A stretch of 58,749 nt of DNA, from positions 1 through 58,749 of the forward strand of contig JAKSYS010000382.1 in NCBI GenBank assembly GCA_022925895.1, written 5' to 3'. The DNA is from Fragilaria crotonensis. Taxonomy: Eukaryota > Bacillariophyta > Fragilariophyceae > Fragilariales > Fragilariaceae. The position numbers and the translations under genes are program-made. Positions 12,505-22,021 of this stretch are shown here, in pieces (positions within the stretch are counted from its first letter, which is position 1; every line of letters begins with the position of its first letter). Under the pieces are notes generated by a model, which made no database searches, was not told the origin of the DNA, and worked only from the letters and a program-made list of their open reading frames with translations.

Positions 12505-13040
12505 TAAGGGGCGTTCTTAACTCAGCAATTTTTGGGTAGGAAGCTGGTAGGATGGTACAGTATGAGGCAACGGTGTTGATAACACCATTATAATGCTCAA
12601 ATTTGTATCCTACTTCTCCCTTCTCAACTCAGTTTTCCATCCTCTCATCCAACTTCATTTACTTAGGAAAATGACCTCGTTTCCACATAATTTTAAAATC
12701 TATATCATGTGTGACGAAGAATTCTCTAGGTCACCTATGTAAAATCCGAATACGATTCTGAGCATTGGTGCTTCCACATGTACATCTACAGGTTTGATTT
12801 CTTTAAATAAAAAATGCAGGGCAATGCGACGACGTCACGTTGTATGTGGTAGGATGAAGAAAGCCTCCACGCCTGTTTCATCCTACAAGTACCGCAGGAT
12901 GCAAAATTGCCTCCTACCATCTTTTTCGGGTTTTTACGGTCGAATAACGTTTAAAAACGAATATAACCGAAAAATCATCCTACCCTCCTACATACCATCC
13001 TACTTGTACCCGAAAATTGCTGAGTTAAAAACGCCCCTAA
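12505..13040. mobile_element. PIF/Harbinger-type MITE with TAA target duplication
   Basis: The element spans 12508-13037 (530 bp). The left end is GGGGCGTTCTTAACTCAGCA. The right end reads, in reverse complement, GGGGCGTTTTTAACTCAGCA. The arms stay similar for about 50 bases, both containing a GTAGGATGGTA segment. The trinucleotide TAA occurs directly outside each end (12505-12507 and 13038-13040). A 3-bp TWA duplication and G-rich TIR start are hallmarks of PIF/Harbinger. It has no coding capacity, so it would depend on a transposase elsewhere. Confidence 0.75.
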
Positions 13041-13123
13041 GATTCCGTGCTTTTGGAGGCCTACACGTGTCCTACTAGTAGGTGCACTATGTACAATCAA
13101 GGTCCAAAGCAGCTTTATTACAG

Positions 13124-13143
13124 TGACGTAAATGTTGACGTCA
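13124..13143. promoter_or_regulatory. paired CRE-like elements upstream of the CNNM gene
   Basis: TGACGTAA at 13124-13131 is followed 4 bases later by the full palindrome TGACGTCA at 13136-13143, about 300 bp upstream of ATG 13439. CRE (TGACGT) sites bind bZIP factors. In the diatom Phaeodactylum tandem TGACGT-type elements mediate CO2/cAMP-responsive transcription. Function here is inferred from motif and position only. Confidence 0.4.
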
Positions 13144-13226
13144 TTTCCTTGAATTCCAATCGGATCCTCAGGTATGACATACTCGGAGTAGAATACAAGT
13201 ATGTATCGCCTATGTCCTATATCTAT

Positions 13227-13284
13227 CATATGCATATGACATATGACACATATGCATATGCCCATATGCACATATGCATGTATC
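13227..13284. repeat. CATATG-rich palindromic tract
   Basis: The self-complementary word CATATGCATATG occurs twice and further CATATG words follow within ~60 bases. It sits in the upstream region of the CNNM gene and could extrude as a cruciform; no function is evident. Confidence 0.5.
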
Positions 13285-13438
13285 ATACAGTACATGGATG
13301 GGGTCTGTCGGAACATCGAGAAACGTCGAAACTGTTCGACGTCAATACGGCGTATGTAGACCAAGTACACAAGTTCACAAGTACTCCGAGCACATCATTG
13401 TTGCAAATCACAACACTCCTCACGTGACAAACAATTGA

Positions 13439-15548
13439 ATGGAGAATACTTCGCGGACTATCCGATTCAATAATGTGCAATGGCTGAAGTGTAGACCTTT
13501 TGCGCTTTGCATAAGCGTTATGCTGGCTATTACGGTGGTCGGTTCTGGGAAATTGAATCATGATTTGAGCGAAGCACCGCCTGATACACGATTCCTGCGA
13601 GTCACTTCCCATCTGGAACGAAGTATCCAGGAGGTTCAAGACTCCGTCTGCGCCATCGAGTGTTGTCAGCAGTTTGAATCCGAGATTTGCGCTCCAAGTG
13701 GAGATGACTGGACCAACGCAATTCCGTTCGCTCTGCAAATCCTCCTGATCGCTGTCCTGCTGGCCATTACTGCTCTATTCTCTGGGTTGACCCTCGGACT
13801 TCTCAGTCTTGACAAGACTGGACTCGAGATCATCATGGAAGGTGATGATCCTCTGCGCGCTGAGCAAGCAAGGCAAGTGTTCACGGTGCGAGAGAATGGA
13901 AATCTGTTGCTGAGTACTCTGATCTTAGGAAATGTGGCAGCCAATTCCTTCTTGTCGATCCTAATGGGACAATACCTTGGTGGTGTCGTCGGCTTAATCT
14001 CGTCGACAGTCTTGATTGTCATCTTTGGTGAGATACTACCACAAGCGCTGTGCGCGCGGTATGCCCTTGAGATAGGGAGCAGGACCGTTCCATTGGTGAA
14101 AGTTATTATCTGCTTGTTCTATCCGTGTGCGTTTCCTCTCGCATGTTGTCTCAACAAACTCCTGGGCAATGAACTGCCAACGACGTACTCCAACGCGGAA
14201 ATGCAAGCTGCTCCAGATCCATGTGTTAGAAGGGCGTTTTGACGCTGAAACTGCGGACGCTATGACTGGAGCTCTCAGATACAAGGAGATTCCCGCCAAG
14301 GACGTTATGACATCAATCGAAAACACGTTCATGCTCAATGTTGACGAGAAGCTCAGCTTCCAAACAATTGCCACGATATTCAAGACCGGTTACTCTCGAA
14401 TCCCTGTGTATGAAGTGTCTCGGAACAACATCATTGGTCTCCTCTTCGTGAAAGACCTAATCTTTGTTGATCCGGAGGATGACACTCCTGTACGAAACTT
14501 CGTCCAGATCTTTGGTCGAGGCGTCCACGTAGTATGGCCAGACGATAAGCTAGGTGACATTCTTCGAGAGCTGAAGAAGGGAAAGTCGCATATGGCGCTC
14601 GTTCGCGACGTCAACAACGAGGACGAGACGCGGGATCCTTTCTACGAGATAAAGGGTATCATTACACTAGAGGATATCGTCGAGGAAATCCTTGGTGACG
14701 AAATTGTGGATGAGACAGACGCATTTGTAGATGGAACGCATAGCGCCAAGGTAGATCGCATGGAAACATTCGACTGGGGCAGGCTCTCGCTTCTCGACTC
14801 CAAGATTTTGGAGCAACGACTCTCGGGCGAGGAAGTGAAGGCTGTCACAGCTCATTTGCGAACGAACTATGCAAATTCCTTTGTACTTTTGACTGATCAC
14901 CAGCTCCAACATTTGATTGCAGAAACTGCTGTTGAAGAATTGCCTGCAGCCCTCCACGAGATCGGCCAACAAGTCCCAGAAGACCTGATATATAGTAGAG
15001 GTGCTCAGACTGACTTTTGCACAGTCATCCTGAGCGGCAAGGTCACCGTCATCGCGGGAGCTGACCAATTCCGATCCGACGTGTCGTCGTGGTCTGTACT
15101 AGGAGCCTCTGTCTTTCAGCAGGCCTCCTACAAACCTGATTTTACAGCTTTCGTTAACGGCGGTCCTTGTCGTTGTTTGCGCATCACAAAAGCAAGGTTC
15201 AACGAGGCTGTGGATGCATCTGCAGTTGAACGGACTTCCAACCCTCCACTTCTGAGCGCTGTTCCAGCTGCACAAGAATCTCAAATCTCCACCGATCCCC
15301 GGGAACCAGACAACCCGTCCGCATCGAAACGGGAATCCCGAAGGACCCAGCTTCTTGCCGCATTTCAAACCAGACCTATGCCTGAAGTCGGGAGCATTGA
15401 GGTGGAAAACGTCGGAGATATGACCACCCCGGGATCTGTTGTTGACTCGGAGACAGGTTCAATACGACCCAATACTCTTGGACTGTCAGCTCAGGCTTCG
15501 ACAGTCCTGCCAAAGACGAGTGGAATTCAATACATCGGGCCTGACTAG
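13439..15548 (+). CDS. CNNM/ACDP-type divalent-cation (Mg2+) transporter: DUF21 + CBS pair + cNMP-like domain
   Basis: A membrane protein of about 700 residues with the full CNNM layout. It has an N-terminal hydrophobic segment (~residues 20-40), a Cys-containing extracellular region, then the DUF21 transmembrane domain (~100-240) with the signature FSGLTLGLLSLD and the helices around NVAANSFLSILMG and LIVIFGEILPQALCARYA. A CBS pair follows (TGYSRIPVYE...NIIGLLFVKDLIF and IKGIITLEDIVEEILGDEIVDE), then a C-terminal cyclic-nucleotide-binding-like fold (VPEDLIYSRGAQTDFCTVILSGKV). The family handles Mg2+ across the plasma or organellar membrane. One frame change near 14206 (between NAEMQ and LLQIHVLEG) breaks the locus, fitting a one-base indel. 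It converges with the RecQ4-like gene, 117 bp away. Confidence 0.9.
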
Positions 15549-15665
15549 TCACTCTGTTCTAGACGAAGTGTGGAATAGATGACGGTCTTATGGACAGACA
15601 CTAATTTGCGTAGGCGGAACCACCAATTCGTTCCTTAATCACTATTAGGCATACACGTGGTGGTA

Positions 15666-18600
15666 CTAAAACTCCACCTTACCGCCAAAACTTTGGTGTA
15701 CCTGGGCCCTGGTAATTGCAAAGTCCAATTGTCTCCACTTCCCAAATAGAGTGCTGTGTTGTGCAAAAAGCGCGGTCCTAATGGTGGCAATTCCGTGCAG
15801 GAATTTCGCCACTGTAAGGGACGTGTAGTCCTCAAAACCATGCTCGTCGAAGCTCACATAGTGTTCCACTTCGTCGCGCGCATCTGGTTGTTTGGTCGAG
15901 CATCTAAGGTACTGCACGACGGATTGAGCGTCATACATCAACTCCTTGAAACATGTATTTTCCGTTGCTGGATTCAACCTTGCGCATTCAGAATTGTTCT
16001 CGCATCGCCGGAGCTCTTTCGATGCAAGGTGTTGAAACTTAGCCAACCTCGCGGACTTACCGCAATCTCTTGTTTCGCAATCTTCCACCAATGCAACTTC
16101 ACGAAGGATAGCTTCAATTGTTTTCACTTTTCCAGCAGTATGCAAAATTTGGTTCGAGAATTGATTCCATAAAGTCAATGACAATGAGCGGATGCATGGG
16201 TTCTCCGAATGGACGAGACCCGTCGCGCTGATTTGAAGCTGAAAAGCATGCCCCTCTGCATCGAAAACAATCTCTAGTTCGCCCTGCGACTGAAGGCGCC
16301 GAAGGGCTGCGTAGACATGGCGCGGCTCGGCCGTAGGCCCCATCAAGTTTGTGCATCGCGATACTGAGAACTGATAAGTTGCAAGACCGCAGTGGAGTGT
16401 TGATGCATTTCTGGCGGGACGTGAAAGGTTCTCTCCATCCCTTTCTATGTTCTCCACTACACGACCGCATTTGGAGATGCACCTCACAACTTGCTCTCTA
16501 CCCTCAAGCTGCTGAAGCGGAGTTCGTTTCAGGACGACGGCAAGCCTATCATTTACTCGGCCTTCGAAACTTAAGAGCCGCTGAAGACCTTCGTCGCTTT
16601 CCATCAGCGAGAGCAATGTCTCGATCGTCTCAATCTTGCAGTCGAGTGCAGATACGGCGCTTTCAACTGGAATACCGACAAATACGCGAAGGCTCTCTGA
16701 TGTCAAGTCATTACAGGAAATGTCACCTCGTGCCACTTGGATGTGAGCATCGATCATGCGAAGTAGCGCAGTAACTTGCGAGTGGGAAATCAAGTTTGAA
16801 TGAGCCAGCGAATGCCGTAACACATGCTCGTCTTTGGTAGGGAGCGCGATTGCTTTGGCTGGTCTTCCATCACGCCCAGCTCGTCCGATTTCTTGAAGAT
16901 AGTGCTCAAGCGAAGATGGAAGGTTCATATGGACAACGGCGTCGATATCGACTTTATTAATACCCATTCCGAAGGCAACAGTTGCCACACAAACTCGCGC
17001 CTTACCCCGAAGAAATCTACTCTGAGCTATACCTCTTGCCTTGGAGTCCATGCCTGCGTGATAGACAACAATGCCTCCTTCGACTCCAGATGCGTTAAGA
17101 GCCTCTGCCAATACATCAGCATCGCGCTGACGCCAAACGTACACGATCACATTATCGTTGACCAAACATCCATCGTAAATGGGTTGTTCTGAATCACCCT
17201 TGCTGACCTTGTTGGAAGGCTTCAAGAGAAGTCGCTGCGTCAAGAGGAGACGGGATTCCTCATCCTCCATGAATCGGCAGAAAACATCAATATTATCGCG
17301 CTCGGTGTTGAGAATCTTTACACCAGTAGCGTCGTCACACAATGTTTCCTGAGTCGCCTGAATTTGTAGGTAGCGGCAGACATCACGAACAATCGGCGGC
17401 CCAGCGGTTGCCGTAATCGCTAGGACACTTCTTGGCTTGATGCACCCTAGAAGCGTTCGTAATCGAAGGTACGAAGGTCTGAAGTTGTGAGCCCACTCAC
17501 TCATGCAATGCGCCTCGTCGATACATAGAAGCGAAACAGGAGGGAAAGGTCTCTCCCTGGTTTGAGTCTCGTTGCTCCACTTAGGTTTAAAAAGCCTCCT
17601 GAATGAAGCAGACGTCAGGCGCTCGGGAGAAACGAACAAAATCTTCACTCTTCCCTTCAAGACGTCGTCTATCGTGCTCGCCATTTTTGACGTGGACATT
17701 CCTCCTGAAAGGCTGGCAGCTGGGATTTTGGGCGGTAGCTGTCGCAGTTGATCGTCAATGAGTGAAATTAATGGGCTGATGACGATACGTGCCCTCTAGA
17801 ATAGCGGCGGGAAGCGCATAGCACAGGGATTTTCCAAATCCTGTTGGTGCAACCAAGAGCGAACGCTTCTGAGACATGCATCGCTGGATCGCCCATTCCT
17901 GACCTTCACGAAAACTAGAATACCCGAATAGTTCCAGGAGATGACCTCGAATTTGCGGCCCTCGCTCGAACCCTTCCTTGACGTCAGCCGATACGACATT
18001 CTGAGCTCGAGAATCTCCTTTGTCAGAAGCGTTAGATTCTGGAGAATGCTCGTCGCCATCTTCGACACCACGTCCTTCATCGCAGATTTCTAGCTCAATC
18101 GACGATGTCGACGCATCGTCGTCGACGGGAGCCGCATCCGTGCAATCAACCGCGTTACCCGTGGCCTTTCCGATTCCTGCTAGTTCATCTCTCACATAAA
18201 GGGAAAGTCTCATCAGAAGTTCTTGTTTCTTTCCTTGATTGTTTAAACCTCGACTCGTAGCCTCCTGCCGTAGCTCCGGGACCGTGAGCATGCGGAATCT
18301 GTCAACATAGTTGAATACCTGTCTCGCAATAAAGCCGGAAAAGGAAGATTTCTTCAGCAAAGCTTCTTTCGCAGCAGCTGCAGAATCATCAACCCACTCA
18401 AAAAAGTCACATTGTTCACCTCTTGGCATTGAGCAAGCAAAGAATTTTCTTCCCTTGTTGGACCCATTCTTCTTCACTTCTAGGACTTTGCAGGGCCTCT
18501 GATGTCCGCCACACGAAGGAGTGCTGCCACCAGTGCTCATCTCTGTTTTCTTCTCTGTTTCGTCTCTAGACCCATTGTGGAACACACCGTCAAGGAAGTC

Positions 18601-19707
18601 ATCCACTGGATCAAATGTGACGGGTCGAGGGTTGCGGGGCTTCAGTGTCTTGCGTTGCACCTCATCCTCACGTTTCCGACCCCACTTCGACTTCCTCTTC
18701 GCTCCCCTGCATGACCCGGCGTTGTTCTTCATGTTTAGACGTACAAAATTCCCGCTGCCTTTAAGAGGTTGTTTCTTGTGCGGCTGTGAAAAAGTCTCTG
18801 AGATTCCTCCATTTAAGGTGTCAAGGGTCACGCCCCGAACTTGTGTTGTCAGTTCAGGATTGTTCGTTAATGTATCCCTCACGGCTTCCAATTTCTCTTT
18901 GGGAATGAGGAAGCATTCTTCACTGATTCTCTTGCTCGTCCTTTGGGTTGAGAGAATCCTTGCATCGATATCGTCAGGCTTAGAAGATTCTTGATCGCCA
19001 GTCTCATCTACGCCCTGTATGTGCTGGTCTATGCGCTCGCACGTCGACGGTGCTGTGACATGGACAACCTCGAGTAGGCAGTCGGAAGGTTCAAATGCTC
19101 GTGAGGTGATGGCAGCCAGGTGTCTTTTGAACGGCTTGCCAGAATACTCCGCATTGACTGATCGCTTCAGCGAACCCCGGTGGATGGTCAGCGACAATTT
19201 CTTCGACACTAACGGCAGTTGCTCTAACATCGATTGAGGCTGCAATGGCGCCGCTTCGGCGAGGAGGCAGTGCCTTGTTTCACTCACGCCTGCTTTCTTT
19301 TCTACCAGCTGCGAGCATCTCTGGCCACAGCTTGGATTTGCTTGCTTCGTGGAGGGCGTTTTCGGTTGTACGATTCTGCGCCCGGTGATCACGGGCGGCA
19401 TCAGCTGGGACATGGGCTTAGAGAGGAGAGGCTTTGATTTGTCAAAGGTTCTTGCGTCGGATAGAGATCCCATTGCCAGACCACGTTCTGTATTGTGGTG
19501 CTTCGGTCCTGGGTTGCTGGATGGTCTGGCAACATGAACAATCGGCTTGGTCAAGGTCGTCGCTGTCGTCTTCGGTTCCTTCCCATCCAGTATTGACTCC
19601 AACATCAACGTCGTTTCAGTGGGAGGTGGGACAACATTTTGCCTCCTTGAAAGTATTATAGGTTTCGATACCTGCTTGCCAACAACCGAGGAACGGCGTT
19701 TCGTCAT
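15666..19707 (-). CDS. RECQ4: RecQ4-like DNA helicase with GRF zinc finger and SAP domain
   Basis: About 1,345 residues. From the N-terminus: a basic, low-complexity region; a GRF-type zinc finger at ~395-440 (CGGHQRPCKVLEVKKNG...RKFFACSMPRGEQCDFFEW); a SAP DNA-binding motif at ~475-510 (LTVPELRQEATSRGLNNQGK); then the RecQ helicase core with FREGQEWAIQ, Walker A APTGFGKS (~620), DEAHCMSEWAHNFRPSY, ITATAGPP and the motif VI block EIGRAGRDGRPAKA. The C-terminal block TVAKFLHGIATIRTALF...FGKWRQLDF resembles the end of RECQL4 proteins, which act at replication origins and in repair. A frame change near 17790 (between AAILEG and IVISPLISLIDDQ) is a single-base shift, not an intron. ATG 19707 is preferred; an in-frame ATG at 19929 would add residues encoded by microsatellite-like sequence. 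Confidence 0.87.
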
Positions 19708-19742
19708 CGTGATGCTGTGTCCATCAGCAGGCGATCCACTTT

Positions 19743-19751
19743 TTTTGGCGC
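19743..19751 (+). promoter_or_regulatory. E2F-type site next to the RecQ4-like start codon
   Basis: TTTTGGCGC matches the E2F/DP consensus TTTSSCGC and lies 36 bp upstream of the preferred RecQ4 ATG. E2F sites drive S-phase genes in animals and plants. It could lie in the 5' UTR rather than the promoter. Confidence 0.4.
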
Positions 19752-19929
19752 ATCTTTTTGAATTCAAGGGGTCGGTGTGTCGGTGTTTACGGCCGGACGA
19801 GTCCGAGTGCGAGTAGCGAGTACAGGTACTAGTACCTGGTACTGCAATTATTCGTGTCATCAATCCTCGAGTTTTGCATTGAAAAATATATATAAATGAA
19901 TAGCCCCAGTATCGTAAACATACAAACAT

Positions 19930-20520
19930 ACAGTACCGGCACCAGAGCGACTCTGAAATTTAATACTAGTACCTAAAATTTATCTACTCTCTACCGGTAC
20001 AAGTAGTCTAGTAGCTAGAGAGCTACGGTATCTACTCTAGTATTAGATCATAAACGTTACTAAAGTAACGTTACGATGGTAGATTTTCACTGACTGATAC
20101 TAAGTGCAACGAGACGCTCTACGCAAATCTAAAATACCCCTCTGAGGACAGCAGTACCTTCACGCGTAATTCCTACATAGTTGAATGGTATTTTTGATGA
20201 TCCGGTAACGCTGTGGGTACTCAAAAATGGTACGGAAATGTTACTTCTGATCTAAGTAGAACGTTACTCGAAAGACACTCTCTCGGTGGTACTTCTAAGT
20301 TCTCCGGGTACTTCGGAGGACATACATGTACGATGTACAAGCAACAATAACAACAACAACAACGACACCACCAACAACTGCATGCGAATCCACCTCCGCC
20401 TCCTACAAGACAAGAATTCAAGAAAAGTGGCTTCTTGCTCCAGACAAGAAGGAGGATGATGCACTAAGAATGGAGGCTACTCGTTTCCAGGTATGGATGT
20501 TTGGAGTTTGGACGATCATT
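19930..20520. other. spacer with short palindromes, no gene recognised
   Basis: The stretch upstream of RecQ4 is rich in GTAC/CTAG words. It contains a perfect 8-bp-arm palindrome AACGTTAC-TAAA-GTAACGTT (20053-20072) and a CAACAA-rich microsatellite (~20341-20375). No conserved coding segment is visible. Confidence 0.4.
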
Positions 20521-21226
20521 CCGGATGCCACACTGGTGCGATATCATCGCAAACGAATTTGAAGCAATGGCGTTGCGAACAATCTGAGTTGGCAGAAAGT
20601 TTCGGGGTGCTCCCTCAATCTCGGAGCTGTTTCAAATTTGCCATTTGGACCAGAATTGATGGACTTGTGGTCCGATATGTGGTGCAGAAATAGAGTCCGG
20701 ATGCAACACTGGTGTGATATCATCGCAAACGAATTTTGAAGAAATGGCGTTGCGAACAATCTGAGTTGGCAGAAAGTTTCGGGGTGCTCTCCCGATCTCG
20801 GATCTGTTTCAAATTTGTCATTTGGACCAGAATTGATGGACTTGTGGTCCGAAATGTGGTGCAGAAATAGAGTCCGGATGCCACACTGGTGCGATATCAT
20901 CGCAAACGAACTTTGGAGCAATGGCGTTGCGAACAATCTGAGTTGGCAGAAAGTTTTGGGGTGCTCTCCCGATCTCGGATCTGTTTCAAATTTGTCATTT
21001 GGACCAGAATTGATGGACTTGTGGTCCGAAATGTGGTGCAGAAATAGAGTCCGGATGCCACATTGGTGCGACATCATTGCAAACAAATTTTGAAGCAGTG
21101 GCGTTGCGAACAATCTGAGTTGGCGAAAAGTTTCGGGGTACTTTCTCAATTTCAGATCTGTTTCAAATTCTTGAATTGAACAAGAATTGATGGACTTGTG
21201 GTCCAATATGTAGTCAAGAAATATTG
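20521..21226. repeat. tandem array of four ~177-bp repeats
   Basis: Units begin with CCGGATGC at 20521, 20697, 20874 and 21051, giving spacings of 176, 177 and 177 bp. Copies 2 and 3 are the most alike; the end of copy 4 is diverged. Each unit contains GAATTGATGGACTTGTGGTC and TTGCGAACAATCTGAGTTGG. Because 177 is 59 codons, the minus strand stays open across the array (20544-21290) as 59-residue repeats containing HHISDHKSINSGPN, and much of the plus strand is open as well. Whether it is a satellite or part of a coding repeat is unresolved. Confidence 0.85.
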
Positions 21227-21229
21227 CAA

Positions 21230-22021
21230 GTGGACAGATGTTGAGTTGGGAAGGGACATGATAAAATCTCGTCCATCGTGTAGTGGGCACTAGCTAGTAG
21301 TTATTAGGCACTTGCCATATGCACATATCGTACAATTGTCCGCCGTGAACAGTCCTGTCAGACGTATTTTGCAGTGCTTCGTCGTGGGCGTACATTCTGT
21401 ACCGGACCCTATGGTAACATCCTGCGTTATTATATTTCCTAGTTACTCTCGTAGTAGAGAGCTGTAGTACACATAGAGAGTAGAGGATTTGAGATTTAAT
21501 CCGGCGGGAGGCGCGGGAGGCACCGTGAATCAATGTATGAAGTCAAGTTTATCACTGTTGAAACCCGCTGACGTACCGACTCAGCATTCGGCACGCGGCA
21601 CCGAGCATATTGAGCCCATAATTACTTCGTGCGACTAACAAGTAGACTGTTGTATTGGAATATCGAATATCCTATTGCATGCCGTCACTGCTGATGCCTT
21701 GAGCGCCACCAACACGAATAATGGCGCTATTGGTGACAATAACCACCCTAACTTGAGTGTCAATACCGTCGGCATTGTATGCTAGTGCCTCCACAGTCCT
21801 AAGTCCACTATACTCGGAGTGCTGTTAAGCAGCGGCTGACTTTGAGATACGTAGCACTTCATTTCCAGGTACAGTCCCTGGTAGCAGGGTTGGAGTAGCT
21901 GAGAATTCACGACCTGCATAAGTGTGGAGTAACATCGATTCTCGTAACCGTATCCTAGAGGGACACAGATGGCGCTGATGGTCGTGTCGAACATCTGTCC
22001 AAGCTTGCGAAAGAATCCGAT
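21230..22021. other. spacer, no feature recognised
   Basis: I read this interval on both strands and found no conserved protein segment, RNA gene or transposon end. It holds the 3' flank of the HIR3/CABIN1-like gene, which runs from the other side. Confidence 0.3.

Noticed and set aside
12794-13078. 94-codon plus-strand frame
   Set aside because: Lies almost entirely inside the Harbinger-type MITE and runs through its right TIR.
20521-21226. CRISPR array
   Set aside because: Four long near-identical units in direct contact, with no short-repeat/unique-spacer alternation, in a eukaryotic context.
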